Origin: Actinomycetes bacterium
GTDB taxonomy: Bacteria; Actinomycetota; Acidimicrobiia; Acidimicrobiales; RAAP-2
Direction: 5' to 3'
Length of the DNA stretch: 64,000 nt
Assembly: GCA_021793515.1 (NCBI GenBank)
Contig: JAJYSP010000013.1
Span: 1-64,000, forward strand
Shown here piece by piece: positions 52,659 to 62,910 of this stretch. Position numbers and translations under genes: made by a program. Every line of letters starts with the position of its first letter. The stretch's first letter is position 1. The notes below the pieces were generated by a model. It was not told the DNA's origin. It saw nothing but the letters and a program-made list of their open reading frames with translations, and searched no databases.

Positions 52659-55205
52659 TTACATCGCCGACGCGGCGGCGACCACCTTGTCGATGCCGGA
52701 CGGGTCACGACCCCCAGCCAGTGCCACGCGGCTCGAGCCGCCTCCCCCACCACCGACCATCGGCGCCAGCTCCTTGACCACCTGGACGGCGTCGAGGGAC
52801 TCGTCGGTCGCCACGGCGATGGCGACCTTGCCGTCGGCCAACCCCGCGACGACACTGAGGCGATGCCCGCGGCGCTGGACCTCCTGGGCGAGCGAGCGCA
52901 ACTGCTCACCGCTAAAGCCGTCGACGCGCGCGGCCACGACCGGCGACGGCGTCGCCGCGTGCAACTGATCAGCGATCGCCACGAGCTGGGCCTGGCGAAG
53001 GTTCCCGACCTCGCGCTCGAGGTCGCGTTGACGCTCGAGCAGTCGACTAAGCGCGGGTACCACGTCGTCCTGGGCCGTCTTCAAGATGCCCGCCACGCTC
53101 GAGACCACCCGTTCGAGTTCCTGGGCGCGCCGCAAGGCGCCGAGTCCGCTCACCGCCTCGATCCGACGAGTGTTCGCCCCGATCGAGGATTCGCCGAGGA
53201 CCTGGACCTGGCCGATGTCCCCGAGGCGGTCCACGTGTGTACCGCCACAGAACTCCAGGCTGTGCGATCCGGCGCGCACCACGCGGACCTGGTCGCCGTA
53301 CTTGTCCCCGAAGAAGGCGATCGCGCCCATCGTCTCGGCCTCTTGCTTGCTCGTTTGGATGGTGTCGACGTCCTCGTTGTGCACGACGTCGCCGTTGACC
53401 ATGGTGAGGATGGCCGCGAGCTCCTCGTCGGCCAGCCCCGTCCCGTGCGAGAAGTCAAAGCGCAACCGATCGGGTCCGACGTAGGAACCCTGCTGGCGTA
53501 CGTGGTCACCGAGCACCGCGCGCAGCCCAGCGTGTAACAGGTGCGTTGCGGTGTGGTTCCGTCGCGTCGCGTCACGACGCTCCGGGTCGATCGTCGCCAC
53601 GGCCAACTGGCCGGGCAGGATTTCGCCGTGGAGTCGACCACGGTGCGCGATCAGGCCGCCCGCGACGGACTGGGTGTCGCGCACGTCAAATCGCCCCGTC
53701 TCGGTCACAATCACACCCGTGTCGCCCACCTGACCGCCCGACTCGGCGTAGAACGGCGTCACGTCAAGGAAGAGCTCGCTGAAGTCCTCCCCGTTCAAGA
53801 TCGCGACCACCTCGGACTCGACGCTGTAGCGCGAGACGTCTCGGCCCACGAACTCGGTGGCGCCGTGACGCTCGACGAGGTCCCGGTACTGTGAGTCATC
53901 GGCGAGGCGGAGGGTCTTGGCCGCCGAGCGGGCCCGTTCACGCTGGGCCGTCATCGCGGCGCTGAAGCCATCGTGGTCGACGACCAGCCCCGACTCGGCG
54001 GCGATTTCGTCGGTGAGCTCGATGGGGAACCCGTGGGTGTCGTGCAGGCGAAACGCCACGTCACCCGAGATGACCGTGCCGCCCGACGCGCGCACCGCCG
54101 CCTGGGCCTCGTCGAGCAGGGACATGCCCGTACGCAGCGTGCGGCCGAAACCGAACTCCTCGCGCTCAAGGATCTCGATGATGAGTTCACGGTCCTTCAC
54201 CAGCACGGGGTAGGCCCCACCCATCTTCTCGATCGTGGCGTCCACGAGCGAGGCCACGAGCGGCGCGTCCGAACCCGAACGGCGCGCGGCCAGGATCGCC
54301 CGTCGGATGATGCGCCGCAACACGTAGCCGCGACCCTCGTTGGTCGGCAAGACCCCGTCGGCCACGAGCATCGACATGGCCCGACCATGCTCGGCGATCC
54401 GTCGGATCGCCACGTCGGTGGACTCCGAGCGTCCGAGCGGCACCCCGACGGCACGCGAGGCGGTCTCGAGGAGCGGCGCGAACAGGTCAGTCGCGAAGAC
54501 CGACTCCACCCCGTTCAGAATTGACAGTACGCGTTCGAAGCCCGCACCCGTGTCGATGTTCTTCGTCGGCAGGTCGGTGAGTGAGCCGCCCGGACCCCGT
54601 TCGTACTGCATGAACACGAGGTTCCAAAACTCGATGAAGCGGTCGTCGCCACCGAAGGCCGGTCCACCGTCGGCGCCGAAGGACGGACCCTTGTCGTAGA
54701 AGATCTCCGAACACGGACCACAGGGCCCCGTGTCGCCCATCCCCCAGAAGTTGTCCTCGTCAAGGCGCTGGATCCGTTCGGGCCGCACGCCGATGACGTC
54801 ACGCCAGATGGCCTCGGCTTCGTCGTCCGAGAGGTGCACCGTCACCCAGAGCCGGTCCGGATCGAGCCCGAATCCCTCGGTGATGAGGCCCCACGCGAAT
54901 TCGATGGCCCGGTCCTTGAAGTAGTCCCCGAAGGAGAAATTGCCCATCATCTCGAAGAACGTGAGGTGGCGCTGGGTGGTGCCGATGATGTCGATATCCG
55001 GGGCCCGGAAGCACTTCTGGATCGAGACGGCCCGGTCATAGGGCGGGGTCTCCTCCTCGAGGAAGTAGGGCTTGAAGGGGACCATGCCGGCGATCGTGAA
55101 CAGCAGCGAGGGGTCGTGGGGTATCAGGCTCGCCGACGGCACCACGGCGTGGCCCCGCTCAGCGAAATAGGACAAAAAGATCGATCGGAGTTCGGCGGCT
55201 TCCAC
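52659..55205 (-). CDS. alaS: Alanine-tRNA ligase
   Basis: The 848-aa class II synthetase has LRSIFLSYFAERGHAVVPSAS, QKCFRAPDIDIIG, TFFEMMGNFSFGDYFK (motif 2), WGMGDTGPCGPCSEI and motif 3 GRGYVLRRIIRRA. The editing domain carries HTATHLLHAGLRAVLG and the FCGGTHV zinc motif, and a DHHA1-type C-terminus ends with GGGGGGSSRVALAGGRD. Length is slightly below E. coli AlaRS. The start is ATG 55205, five bases after rarA. Confidence 0.96.
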   Translation of the reverse strand: MEAAELRSIFLSYFAERGHAVVPSASLIPHDPSLLFTIAGMVPFKPYFLEEETPPYDRAVSIQKCFRAPDIDIIGTTQRHLTFFEMMGNFSFGDYFKDRAIEFAWGLITEGFGLDPDRLWVTVHLSDDEAEAIWRDVIGVRPERIQRLDEDNFWGMGDTGPCGPCSEIFYDKGPSFGADGGPAFGGDDRFIEFWNLVFMQYERGPGGSLTDLPTKNIDTGAGFERVLSILNGVESVFATDLFAPLLETASRAVGVPLGRSESTDVAIRRIAEHGRAMSMLVADGVLPTNEGRGYVLRRIIRRAILAARRSGSDAPLVASLVDATIEKMGGAYPVLVKDRELIIEILEREEFGFGRTLRTGMSLLDEAQAAVRASGGTVISGDVAFRLHDTHGFPIELTDEIAAESGLVVDHDGFSAAMTAQRERARSAAKTLRLADDSQYRDLVERHGATEFVGRDVSRYSVESEVVAILNGEDFSELFLDVTPFYAESGGQVGDTGVIVTETGRFDVRDTQSVAGGLIAHRGRLHGEILPGQLAVATIDPERRDATRRNHTATHLLHAGLRAVLGDHVRQQGSYVGPDRLRFDFSHGTGLADEELAAILTMVNGDVVHNEDVDTIQTSKQEAETMGAIAFFGDKYGDQVRVVRAGSHSLEFCGGTHVDRLGDIGQVQVLGESSIGANTRRIEAVSGLGALRRAQELERVVSSVAGILKTAQDDVVPALSRLLERQRDLEREVGNLRQAQLVAIADQLHAATPSPVVAARVDGFSGEQLRSLAQEVQRRGHRLSVVAGLADGKVAIAVATDESLDAVQVVKELAPMVGGGGGGSSRVALAGGRDPSGIDKVVAAASAM

Positions 55206-55210
55206 GGCCC

Positions 55211-56524
55211 TTACTCTACTGGTGGCCCCGTCGTGCCCGGGTCCTGGCGCGCGGTGCGCGCACGCCAGTCACGCGCCAATCCCGCCTCCTCGCCGTGCGG
55301 TGACGGCTCGAAGAATGCCGTGCCCACCAGGGGGTCCGGCAGGTACTGCTGATCGACCCAGCCCGACGGGTCGTCGTGGGGGTAGCGGTACTCGAGACCG
55401 AATCCCTCGCTCGCGGCCCCCCGGTAGTGGGCGTCACGCAGGTGGTCGGGCACGTCGGCGCCCGCGCGGCGCACGGCCTCGGTCACCTGACCAAGCGCAC
55501 GGGTCACGCTGTTACTCTTGGGCGCGAGGGCGAGGGCGAGGGTCACCTGGGCCAAGGTGAGACGTGCCTCGGGCAACCCGACGAGTTCGATCGCGCTAGC
55601 ACCCGCCTGGGCCGTGAGCAGGGCCGTCGGATCGGCGAGTCCCACGTCCTCGCTCGCGAGGATCACGAGGCGCCGCGCGATGAACCGTGCGCTCTCGCCG
55701 CTCTCGAGCAGCGTGACGAGCCAGTAGAGCGCCGCGTCGGGGTCCGAGCCGCGGATTGACTTGATCAGGGCGCTCACCTGGTCGTAGTGGGTGTCGCGCG
55801 ACTGGTGATAGACCCGGCCGTCACGCGCGCGCACGACGTGCTCGACCTCGACGGGGCCGTCGGGGCGCGCGAGTACCGCGGCCGTGTCGAGGGTTGTCAG
55901 CACGCTTCGCGCGTCACCGTCGCCCGACTCGACGAGCGCTTCGAGGGCGGCCTCGCTCACGCTCACCCCCCGCAGTAGCGCGCCGCGTTCGACCAGCACG
56001 CGCAGGTCGTTCGCGCCCAGTCGCACCAGGCGCCAAAGGGTCGAACGGCTGAGCAGCGCGGCGTTGACCTCGAAGTACGGGTTCTCGGTGGTGGCCCCGA
56101 TCAACACGACGTCGCCCACCTCGGTCGCCGGCAACAACAGGTCCTGCTGGGCCTTGTTGAAGCGGTGCACCTCGTCGATGAACAAGACGGTGGCGCGATC
56201 GTGCTCACCCAAACGCGCCCGAGCCCGCTCTAAGGCGTCGCGCACGTCGCGTACCCCGCTCGTCACGGCGGACAGGCTCTCCATCGCATAGCCCGCCCCC
56301 TCGGCGACCAGGCGGGCGATGGTCGTCTTGCCGGTGCCGGCTGGACCCCAGAGGATCATCGAACTCAGTCGTCGCGCGGCCACCATGGCGCGGATCGGCC
56401 CCGCCGTCCCGACCAGGTGCGCCTGGCCGACGACCTCGTCGAGCGAGCGGGGCCGCAGCAACTCAGCGAGTGGCGCCGAACGCCGACGGCGCTCGTTGGC
56501 GGCGTCCTCGAAGAGTGACGTCAC
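55211..56524 (-). CDS. rarA: Replication-associated recombination protein A
   Basis: RarA (MgsA) is an AAA+ ATPase related to clamp loaders that acts at stalled forks. The 437-aa protein has Walker A WGPAGTGKTTIA, Walker B VLFIDEVHRFNKAQQDLLLP, sensor 1 GATTENPYFEVN, and the C-terminal SALIKSIRGSDPDAALYWL and ASEDVGLADP blocks of the family. Its stop precedes alaS by five bases, and aspS overlaps its start by four. Confidence 0.94.
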   Translation of the reverse strand: MTSLFEDAANERRRRSAPLAELLRPRSLDEVVGQAHLVGTAGPIRAMVAARRLSSMILWGPAGTGKTTIARLVAEGAGYAMESLSAVTSGVRDVRDALERARARLGEHDRATVLFIDEVHRFNKAQQDLLLPATEVGDVVLIGATTENPYFEVNAALLSRSTLWRLVRLGANDLRVLVERGALLRGVSVSEAALEALVESGDGDARSVLTTLDTAAVLARPDGPVEVEHVVRARDGRVYHQSRDTHYDQVSALIKSIRGSDPDAALYWLVTLLESGESARFIARRLVILASEDVGLADPTALLTAQAGASAIELVGLPEARLTLAQVTLALALAPKSNSVTRALGQVTEAVRRAGADVPDHLRDAHYRGAASEGFGLEYRYPHDDPSGWVDQQYLPDPLVGTAFFEPSPHGEEAGLARDWRARTARQDPGTTGPPVE

Positions 56525-58272
56525 GAACCCTTCGGTGCCGGGCGCAGGTGCAGGTCGCGCAACTGGCGTTCCCCAATGGCCTTAGGCGCGCCGGTCATGA
56601 GGTCGGCCCCAGACTGGGTCTTCGGGTAGGCAATCACCTCGCGGATGTTCTCCTCGCCGGCAAAGATCGCCACCAACCGGTCGATGCCGAAGGCGAAGCC
56701 GGCGTGGGGTGGTGCGCCGTATTTAAAGGCGCCGAGCAGGAAGCCGAAGCGGCTCGCCGCCTCCTCGTCAGAGATCCCGAGTGCGGAGAAGATCCGCGAC
56801 TGGATGTCCGCGCGGTGGATACGTACCGAGCCACTGCCGAGCTCCCAGCCGTTGAGGACGAGGTCGTAGGCCTGGGAACGCACCTGCAGCGGATCGGTCT
56901 CGATTCGGTCCAGGTCGTCTGCGTGGGGCATCGTGAAGGGGTGGTGGGCGGCCATCAGGTTGCCATCCTCATCCACGCCCTCGAACATCGGGAACTCAGT
57001 GACCCAGAGGTAGCGGTGCGGGCCCTCGCTCACCGGTGGCGCGCCGATGGCCACGCGAAGCGCCCCGAGCACGTGGCAGGCCAGGTCGTGTTCGTCGGCG
57101 ACGACGAGTATGAGGTCGCCCTCGCTCGCCCCGTCGACTGTCCTGATCGCGAGGCGTTCGTCGTCGTTGAGGAACCGGTCGAGCGGCGAGTCGAGCCCCT
57201 CGGAGGTGACGCGGAACCAGGCGAGCCCCTTCGCCCCGAGGGACTTCGCCTGTTCGGTGAGCTGGTCGAGGCGGCTACGCGCGAAGGAAGCGCCGCCCGT
57301 CACGCGGATCGCTTTCACGGTCGGTGCGCTAAAGGCCTTCACCGAGGTCGTGGCGAAGGCCGTCGAGAGGTCCTGAAGTGTCATCTCGAAGCGCAGGTCG
57401 GGCTTGTCGGTCCCGTAGCGCTCGAGCGCCTCGGCCCAGGTCATCGAGTCGATGGTGCTCGGACGAACGCCGGTGGCGACCTCGGCGGCGTCGAGCACCG
57501 CGCGCGAGACGAAACCCATGATGTCCTCTTGGGTCACGAAGCTCGCCTCGATGTCGAGCTGGGTGAACTCGAACTGACGGTCCGCGCGCAGGTCCTCGTC
57601 GCGCAAACAGCGCGCGATCTGGTAGTAGCGGTCAAAGCCGCCAACCATGAGAAGTTGCTTGGCGATCTGGGGGCTCTGGGGTAGCACGTAGAACTCCCCG
57701 GGGTGCAGGCGCGAGGGCACCACGAACTCCCGCGCGCCTTCGGGGGTCGGGGCCCACAACAACGGCGTCTCGACCTCACAGAAGCCCTGGTCATCCATGG
57801 CGAGACGCAACGCGCGGTTCACGCTGGCACGAAGTCGCAGGTTTCGCTGCATCGCGTCGCGACGCAGGTCGAGGAATCGGAAGCGAAGTCTGACCTGTTC
57901 GTCGATGGCCGCGCGCTCGTCGAGCTGGAAGGGTGGTGGCTCGGCCGCCGAGAGGACTTCGACGACACAGTCGCTCAACTCGACCTGGCCAGTCGCGAGA
58001 CGCTCGTTCGCCGTCCCCTCAGGCCGGCGCGTCACCGTGCCCGTGACACGTACGACGTACTCGCTACGAACGTCCACCGAACCCTCGACCACCGCTTGGA
58101 CCACGCCCGAGCGGTCGCGCACGTCCACGAAGGCGAGGTGCTCGCCGTGTTCACGCCGCTTGGCGACCCATCCACACACGGTGACGCGCTGGCCGATCAT
58201 CGCCTCATCGACCGAGGCGCACAGGGCGTCACGCATGCTCGTGGCTTCACTACCGGTCACTGTCATGGTCAC
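56521..58272 (-). CDS. aspS: Aspartate-tRNA ligase
   Basis: The 583-aa class II enzyme has an N-terminal OB fold (VTVCGWVAKRREHGEHLAFV), motif 2 YYQIARCLRDEDLRADRQFE with EFTQLDIE, a GAD insertion domain and motif 3 GFAFGIDRLVAIFAG. The start is GTG 58272, forming GTGA with the hisS stop, or ATG 58266. Whether it also charges tRNA-Asn cannot be told from the window. aspS-hisS adjacency is usual. Confidence 0.95.
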   Translation of the reverse strand: MTMTVTGSEATSMRDALCASVDEAMIGQRVTVCGWVAKRREHGEHLAFVDVRDRSGVVQAVVEGSVDVRSEYVVRVTGTVTRRPEGTANERLATGQVELSDCVVEVLSAAEPPPFQLDERAAIDEQVRLRFRFLDLRRDAMQRNLRLRASVNRALRLAMDDQGFCEVETPLLWAPTPEGAREFVVPSRLHPGEFYVLPQSPQIAKQLLMVGGFDRYYQIARCLRDEDLRADRQFEFTQLDIEASFVTQEDIMGFVSRAVLDAAEVATGVRPSTIDSMTWAEALERYGTDKPDLRFEMTLQDLSTAFATTSVKAFSAPTVKAIRVTGGASFARSRLDQLTEQAKSLGAKGLAWFRVTSEGLDSPLDRFLNDDERLAIRTVDGASEGDLILVVADEHDLACHVLGALRVAIGAPPVSEGPHRYLWVTEFPMFEGVDEDGNLMAAHHPFTMPHADDLDRIETDPLQVRSQAYDLVLNGWELGSGSVRIHRADIQSRIFSALGISDEEAASRFGFLLGAFKYGAPPHAGFAFGIDRLVAIFAGEENIREVIAYPKTQSGADLMTGAPKAIGERQLRDLHLRPAPKGS

Positions 58273-59552
58273 TTCTTCACTAGATCGAGCATGGTCGCGA
58301 CGAGCTCGTCGTGCGCCACGCTGCGCTGGGTCTGGTCATGGTCCCCGCTTCGCAGGTCCCTAATCGTAACCTGGGCTGCGGCGAGCTCCGCTGGTCCCAC
58401 GAGTACCGCGAAGCGCGCCCCGGAGCGGTCCGCGACCTTCATCTGGGCTTTCATCGAACGATTGTCGTAGGCCCGCTGCACGGCGAGGCCCGCGAGTCGC
58501 AGCGCGTCCGCGTAGCGGGTTGCGGCGTCAGTGCCCGTCGTGTCAACGACGAACACGTCGGGCGTTCGCTCGAGGAGCGGATCGAGCGCGCCCTCCGCTT
58601 CACGCGCGAGCAGCAGCCGTTCGATGCCGCTGCCAAATCCGATACCGCTCGTCGCTGGTCCGCCGAGCTGCTCGGCCAACTTGTCGTAGCGTCCGCCGCC
58701 ACCGATCGCGTTCTGGGCGCCGTCGAGGGCGTCGGCGACGAACTCGAAGGTCGTGCGGGTGTAGTAGTCGAAGCCGCGCACCAGGCGTGGCTCGAGGGTC
58801 GACACGATCCCCAGCCCGTTCAGTCCGTCGACGACCCGCTCGAAGTGGGCGCGACAGTCCGCGCAGAGGTGGTCGGGCAGCATCGGGCCGGCCTCGGTGG
58901 CCGCCCGGCACGCTGCGCGCTTGCAGTCGAGCACCCGTAGCGGGTTCGTCGACCACGTCTCGCGGTGCTCGTCACAGAGCGACGATTCGTTTGCCGCGAG
59001 GTGCGCCATGAGCAGCTCGACGTAGCGACCACGACACTCGTCGTGGCCCATTGAGTTGATGAGAAGCCGGACCCGGCGAAGCCCGATCGCCTGGTAGAAC
59101 CGCCAGGCGAGCGCGATCACCTCGACGTCGAGCGCCGGGTCGTCAGTTCCGAGTGCCTCCACGCCGAGTTGATGGTGCTGGCGATACCGCCCGGCCTGGG
59201 GTCGCTCGTAGCGGAACGCCGGGGTGACGTACCACGCCTTCCACGGTGTCGGCGGTTGGTGCTGGACGAAGGCCCGTACCACCGACGCGGTGCCCTCGGG
59301 GCGTAGCGCGAGGGTGCGGTTCCCTCGGTCGGTGAAGACGTACATCTCCTTGGTCGCTACTTCGCTCTGCTCGCCGATGCCGCGGTTGAATACGCCGACG
59401 TCTTCGAAGAGCGGCGTGAGCACGAGCGAGAAGCCGTAGCGGTACGCGAGTGTCGCGAAGGTCCCGATCAAGCCCTCCCAAAGGGCGGACTGGGGGGCGA
59501 GGACGTCGTGGGTGCCCACCGGGGCACGAAACTGCGCTGGCGGTTCGTTCAT
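58269..59552 (-). CDS. hisS: Histidine-tRNA ligase
   Basis: The 427-aa class II enzyme has VGTHDVLAP, TPLFEDVGVF, LALRPEGTASVVRAF (motif 2 start), FRYERPQAGRYRQHHQLGVE, the histidine-specific LVRGFDYYTRTTFE and a GGGRYDKL loop with GFGSGIERLLLA motif 3. Length is normal. The rel gene upstream overlaps it by four bases. Confidence 0.96.
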   Translation of the reverse strand: MNEPPAQFRAPVGTHDVLAPQSALWEGLIGTFATLAYRYGFSLVLTPLFEDVGVFNRGIGEQSEVATKEMYVFTDRGNRTLALRPEGTASVVRAFVQHQPPTPWKAWYVTPAFRYERPQAGRYRQHHQLGVEALGTDDPALDVEVIALAWRFYQAIGLRRVRLLINSMGHDECRGRYVELLMAHLAANESSLCDEHRETWSTNPLRVLDCKRAACRAATEAGPMLPDHLCADCRAHFERVVDGLNGLGIVSTLEPRLVRGFDYYTRTTFEFVADALDGAQNAIGGGGRYDKLAEQLGGPATSGIGFGSGIERLLLAREAEGALDPLLERTPDVFVVDTTGTDAATRYADALRLAGLAVQRAYDNRSMKAQMKVADRSGARFAVLVGPAELAAAQVTIRDLRSGDHDQTQRSVAHDELVATMLDLVKK

Positions 59553-61759
59553 GTTCCCTTATTCTGTCCGGGGATCTGGCGGAAGGCGTCAAAGACCCCG
59601 TCAACCGCTTTCAGCGCGCTGAGCAGGCTCGAGAGGTGGGTCGGGTCCACCAGCTCCACGTCAAAGACCATGCGCACGATGCGCGCGCCCGAGGTCGTGG
59701 AACTGCTCGAGATGATGTTGAGGTGATACTCGGCGACGACCTTGGACACGTCGAGCAGCAGCCTCGAGCGGTCAAAGGCGAGCACCTCAAGGACGGCCCG
59801 GTACTGTCCGCCGACCGATCCGTCCCACTCGACGTCGATGATCCGCTCCCCCAGCCGGTGCGCGAGCGCGACGGCGTTGGAGCAGTCGTCTCGGTGCACC
59901 GACACGCCCCGGCCCTGCGTGATGAAGCCCATGATGGCGTCGCCGGGCACCGGTGAGCAGCAGCGCGCCAGGTGGATCATGACGTCGTCGAGACCCTCGA
60001 CGTAGACCCCCGCCGTGCGTCGCGCCGAGCGGTTGTTGCGGGGCATCTTCGTGACCGTCGTGGGCAGCTGTTCGGCCTCGCCGCCGTGCAGTTCACGCTC
60101 GAGTCGCTGGACGACCGCGAGTGCCGAGATCTGTCCGCTGTCGATCGCCATGAACAGGGCGTCTAAGTCCTCTAAGTTGAGCGATGTGATCACCGCGTCG
60201 AGGGCACTCGACGCGAGCGAGGTCGCGATGGGTAACCCCTCGCGGCGAAGCGCCTTGGTCAGCTCCTCACGCCCGCCCTCGATCGCGTCCTCACGGCGCT
60301 CACGCTGGAACCACTGGCGGATCTTGGACTTGGCACGCGAGGACTTGGCGATCTTCAGCCAGTCGCGCGACGGCCCCGCGGACTGGTGCTTGCTCGTGAC
60401 GATCTCGACGACGTCGGCCGAGTGCAGCACCGTGTCGAGGGGCACGAGGCGTCCGTTGACCTTGGCGCCCACACAGTGGTGGCCGACCTCGGTGTGCACC
60501 GCGTAGGCGAAATCGATGGGGGTCGCCCCCTCGACCAGGGCAATCACGCGTCCTTTGGGGGTGAAGACGTAGACCTCGTCGTTGCCCAAGTCCAGTTTGA
60601 GCGCCTCGAGGAAGGCGATCGGGTCGTCCTCTTCCTGTTCCACGTCGGCGAGGCGCTGCATCCAGGCGATCTCCTTGGTGGACGCGCCCTCCTTGTAACC
60701 CCAGTGCGCCGCGATACCGAACTCGGCGCGTCGATGCATCTCCTGGGTTCGCACCTGCACCTCGACCGACTTGCCACGCGGCCCGATCACCGTCGTGTGC
60801 AACGACTGGTAGAGGTTGAACTTCGGTGAGTTGATGTAGTCCTTGAAGCGCCCCTGAACCGGCGACCAGAGCGCGTGGATCGCACCCAGCACCGCCCAAC
60901 AGTCGCGTTCCTCCTCGACGATGACCCGTAGTCCCACCAGGTCAAAGATTTCGTCGAACTCCTTGCCGCCGACGACCATCTTCTCGTAGATGCTCCAGAG
61001 GTGCTTCGGGCGACCCCGGACCTCGGCGTGGATGCCAAACCCCTCCACCTTGGCCATCAGTGCGTCCATCACCTCGTGCAAGTAGGCCTCGCGCTCGGGC
61101 TGGCGCGCGGCGACCATCTGTTCGATCTCGGCGTAGCGCTTCGGGTGCAGCGTGGCGAAGCTCAGATCCTCGAGCTGCCACTTGACCTGTTGGACTCCCA
61201 GGCGGTGCGCGAGGGGCGCGTAGACGTCGAGGGTCTCCTGGGCGATCGCGCGCTGGCGGTGCATCGGCATGACCGAGATCGTGCGCATGTTGTGTAGACG
61301 GTCGGCGAGCTTGATGATCAGCACCCGCCAGTCACGGGCCATCGCGATAAACATCTTGCGAATCGTCGCGGCCTGCTGAGCCTCTTTGGAATCGAATTCG
61401 AGGCGGTCGAGCTTGGTCACCCCGTCGACCACGGCCGCGACCTGCTCACCGAACTCGCGCGCGAGCCAGCTCGTCGTCATGCCCGTGTCCTCGACCGCGT
61501 CGTGCAACAGTGCCGCCGCGATCGTCGGCGCATCAAGGCCCAGGTCGGCCACTATCCCCGCCACCGCGATGGGGTGGGTGACGTAGGGCTCACCGGTGCG
61601 TCGCAACTGACCTTCGTGAGCGGCAATCGCCGCCAGGCCGGCCCGGCGGATGATTTCGACGTCGCCGTCGGCGTGGTGCTCGCCGAAGCGCGCCACCACC
61701 CGATCGAGCGAACTGACCAGGGCAGCGTCCGTCGGCAGTCGTGACGTCAAGCTCACCAT
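59549..61759 (-). CDS. rel: Bifunctional (p)ppGpp synthetase/hydrolase Rel
   Basis: The 736-aa protein has a hydrolase HD domain with H86-D87 and E90-D91 (LLHDAVEDTGM) and LADRLHNMRTI. The synthetase domain has RFKDYINSPKFNLYQSLHTT and REAYLHEVMD upstream. A TGS domain (VYVFTPKGRVIALVEGATPIDFAY) and a C-terminal ACT domain follow a conserved Cys-rich LARCCSPVPGD. Both activities look intact. It sits between secF and hisS, as in mycobacteria, but apt, usually found between secF and rel, is absent. Confidence 0.95.
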   Translation of the reverse strand: MVSLTSRLPTDAALVSSLDRVVARFGEHHADGDVEIIRRAGLAAIAAHEGQLRRTGEPYVTHPIAVAGIVADLGLDAPTIAAALLHDAVEDTGMTTSWLAREFGEQVAAVVDGVTKLDRLEFDSKEAQQAATIRKMFIAMARDWRVLIIKLADRLHNMRTISVMPMHRQRAIAQETLDVYAPLAHRLGVQQVKWQLEDLSFATLHPKRYAEIEQMVAARQPEREAYLHEVMDALMAKVEGFGIHAEVRGRPKHLWSIYEKMVVGGKEFDEIFDLVGLRVIVEEERDCWAVLGAIHALWSPVQGRFKDYINSPKFNLYQSLHTTVIGPRGKSVEVQVRTQEMHRRAEFGIAAHWGYKEGASTKEIAWMQRLADVEQEEDDPIAFLEALKLDLGNDEVYVFTPKGRVIALVEGATPIDFAYAVHTEVGHHCVGAKVNGRLVPLDTVLHSADVVEIVTSKHQSAGPSRDWLKIAKSSRAKSKIRQWFQRERREDAIEGGREELTKALRREGLPIATSLASSALDAVITSLNLEDLDALFMAIDSGQISALAVVQRLERELHGGEAEQLPTTVTKMPRNNRSARRTAGVYVEGLDDVMIHLARCCSPVPGDAIMGFITQGRGVSVHRDDCSNAVALAHRLGERIIDVEWDGSVGGQYRAVLEVLAFDRSRLLLDVSKVVAEYHLNIISSSSTTSGARIVRMVFDVELVDPTHLSSLLSALKAVDGVFDAFRQIPGQNKGT

Positions 61760-61779
61760 GGCGTCAGCCTACCGGTCGA

Positions 61780-62910
61780 CTATCGCCGCTTCTGCTTGCG
61801 CGCACGGGCCTGGACGCCCGCGGACTTGGTCGCACTCGCCGCTCGCGTCGAGCGCTGCGTACCCTCATTGGACAGCTTCGCCGCCTCGGCGGGGCTGAAG
61901 ATGTGGTGATCTGACCGTGAGGCGACCCGGGCCGCGAGGTCCACGTAGCGCGGCTCGCGCTCCTTCAGAATGGCGAGCAGCGGGCTCGCGATGAAGATCG
62001 ACGAGTAGGCCCCACTGATCAACCCGACCGTCAGGGCGAGTCCGTAGTTCTGCAGCGTCGTCGCGCCGAGGATGTACGCACCCACGATCAAGACCGACAG
62101 CACGGGCAGGATCGCCACCAGCGAGGTGTTGATCGAGCGCGCCAGCGTCTGGTTCATCGACAGGTTCACCATGTCGCTGTAGGTGAGTTCGCCGCCCTTC
62201 AGCACCGAACTAGTGTTATCGCGCACGCGGTCAAAGACCACCACGGTGTCATAGAGCGAGTACCCGAGGATGGTGAGCACCGCGATCACCGTGTCCGGCG
62301 TGATCTGGAAACCGAAGAGCGAGTAGACCCCGATCGTGATCAAGAGGTCGTGGATCATCGCCACGAACGCCGCGAGGGCCATTTTGGGCTCGAAACGCAG
62401 ACTGATGTAGATGATGACCGCGACGAAGAACACCAGCAGCGCCTCGAGGGCACGACGGGTGATCTGTCCGCCCCAGGTCGGGCCCACATTGCTCGTGGAC
62501 ACCTGGTTCGCGTTCACTTTCGCGATCCGGGCCATGGCGTTGATCACCTTGTTGGTCACGGCGTTCTGCTGGGTGCTCGAGAGCGAGTTGATGTCCGCCG
62601 AGACCTGGTAGGTGTCCGCGCCTAACTTCTCCACAACCGGCTGGGGAAGCCCGGCGTGCTCCACCGCCGTGGTGACCGCGCTGATCGAGGTGTTCGGCGC
62701 GAGCACCTCCCACGAGCTGCCGCCCTTGAAGTCGATGCCGAGGTTGAACCCACGGATCGACAGCGAAGCGATGCCGAGAATGATGATCGCGATGGAGACG
62801 CTGAACCAGATCTTGCGCCGTCCGACGAAGTCGAACTTGGTCAGGCCGCGATAGACCCGACTCAGGCGTCCCGGTGTTGAGACCGTGGTCGTTGCTGTCG
62901 CGCTACTCAT
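61780..62910 (-). CDS. secF: Protein translocase subunit SecF
   Basis: The start is ATG 62910, overlapping the secD stop by eight bases. The 376-aa protein has six membrane segments, the GIDFKGGSSWEV motif after the first, a periplasmic domain, and VLTILGYSLYDTVVVFDRVRDN. SecDF uses the proton gradient to complete Sec export. The C-terminal tail is basic (ARARKQKRR), unusually long after residue 330. Confidence 0.94.
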   Translation of the reverse strand: MSSATATTTVSTPGRLSRVYRGLTKFDFVGRRKIWFSVSIAIIILGIASLSIRGFNLGIDFKGGSSWEVLAPNTSISAVTTAVEHAGLPQPVVEKLGADTYQVSADINSLSSTQQNAVTNKVINAMARIAKVNANQVSTSNVGPTWGGQITRRALEALLVFFVAVIIYISLRFEPKMALAAFVAMIHDLLITIGVYSLFGFQITPDTVIAVLTILGYSLYDTVVVFDRVRDNTSSVLKGGELTYSDMVNLSMNQTLARSINTSLVAILPVLSVLIVGAYILGATTLQNYGLALTVGLISGAYSSIFIASPLLAILKEREPRYVDLAARVASRSDHHIFSPAEAAKLSNEGTQRSTRAASATKSAGVQARARKQKRR

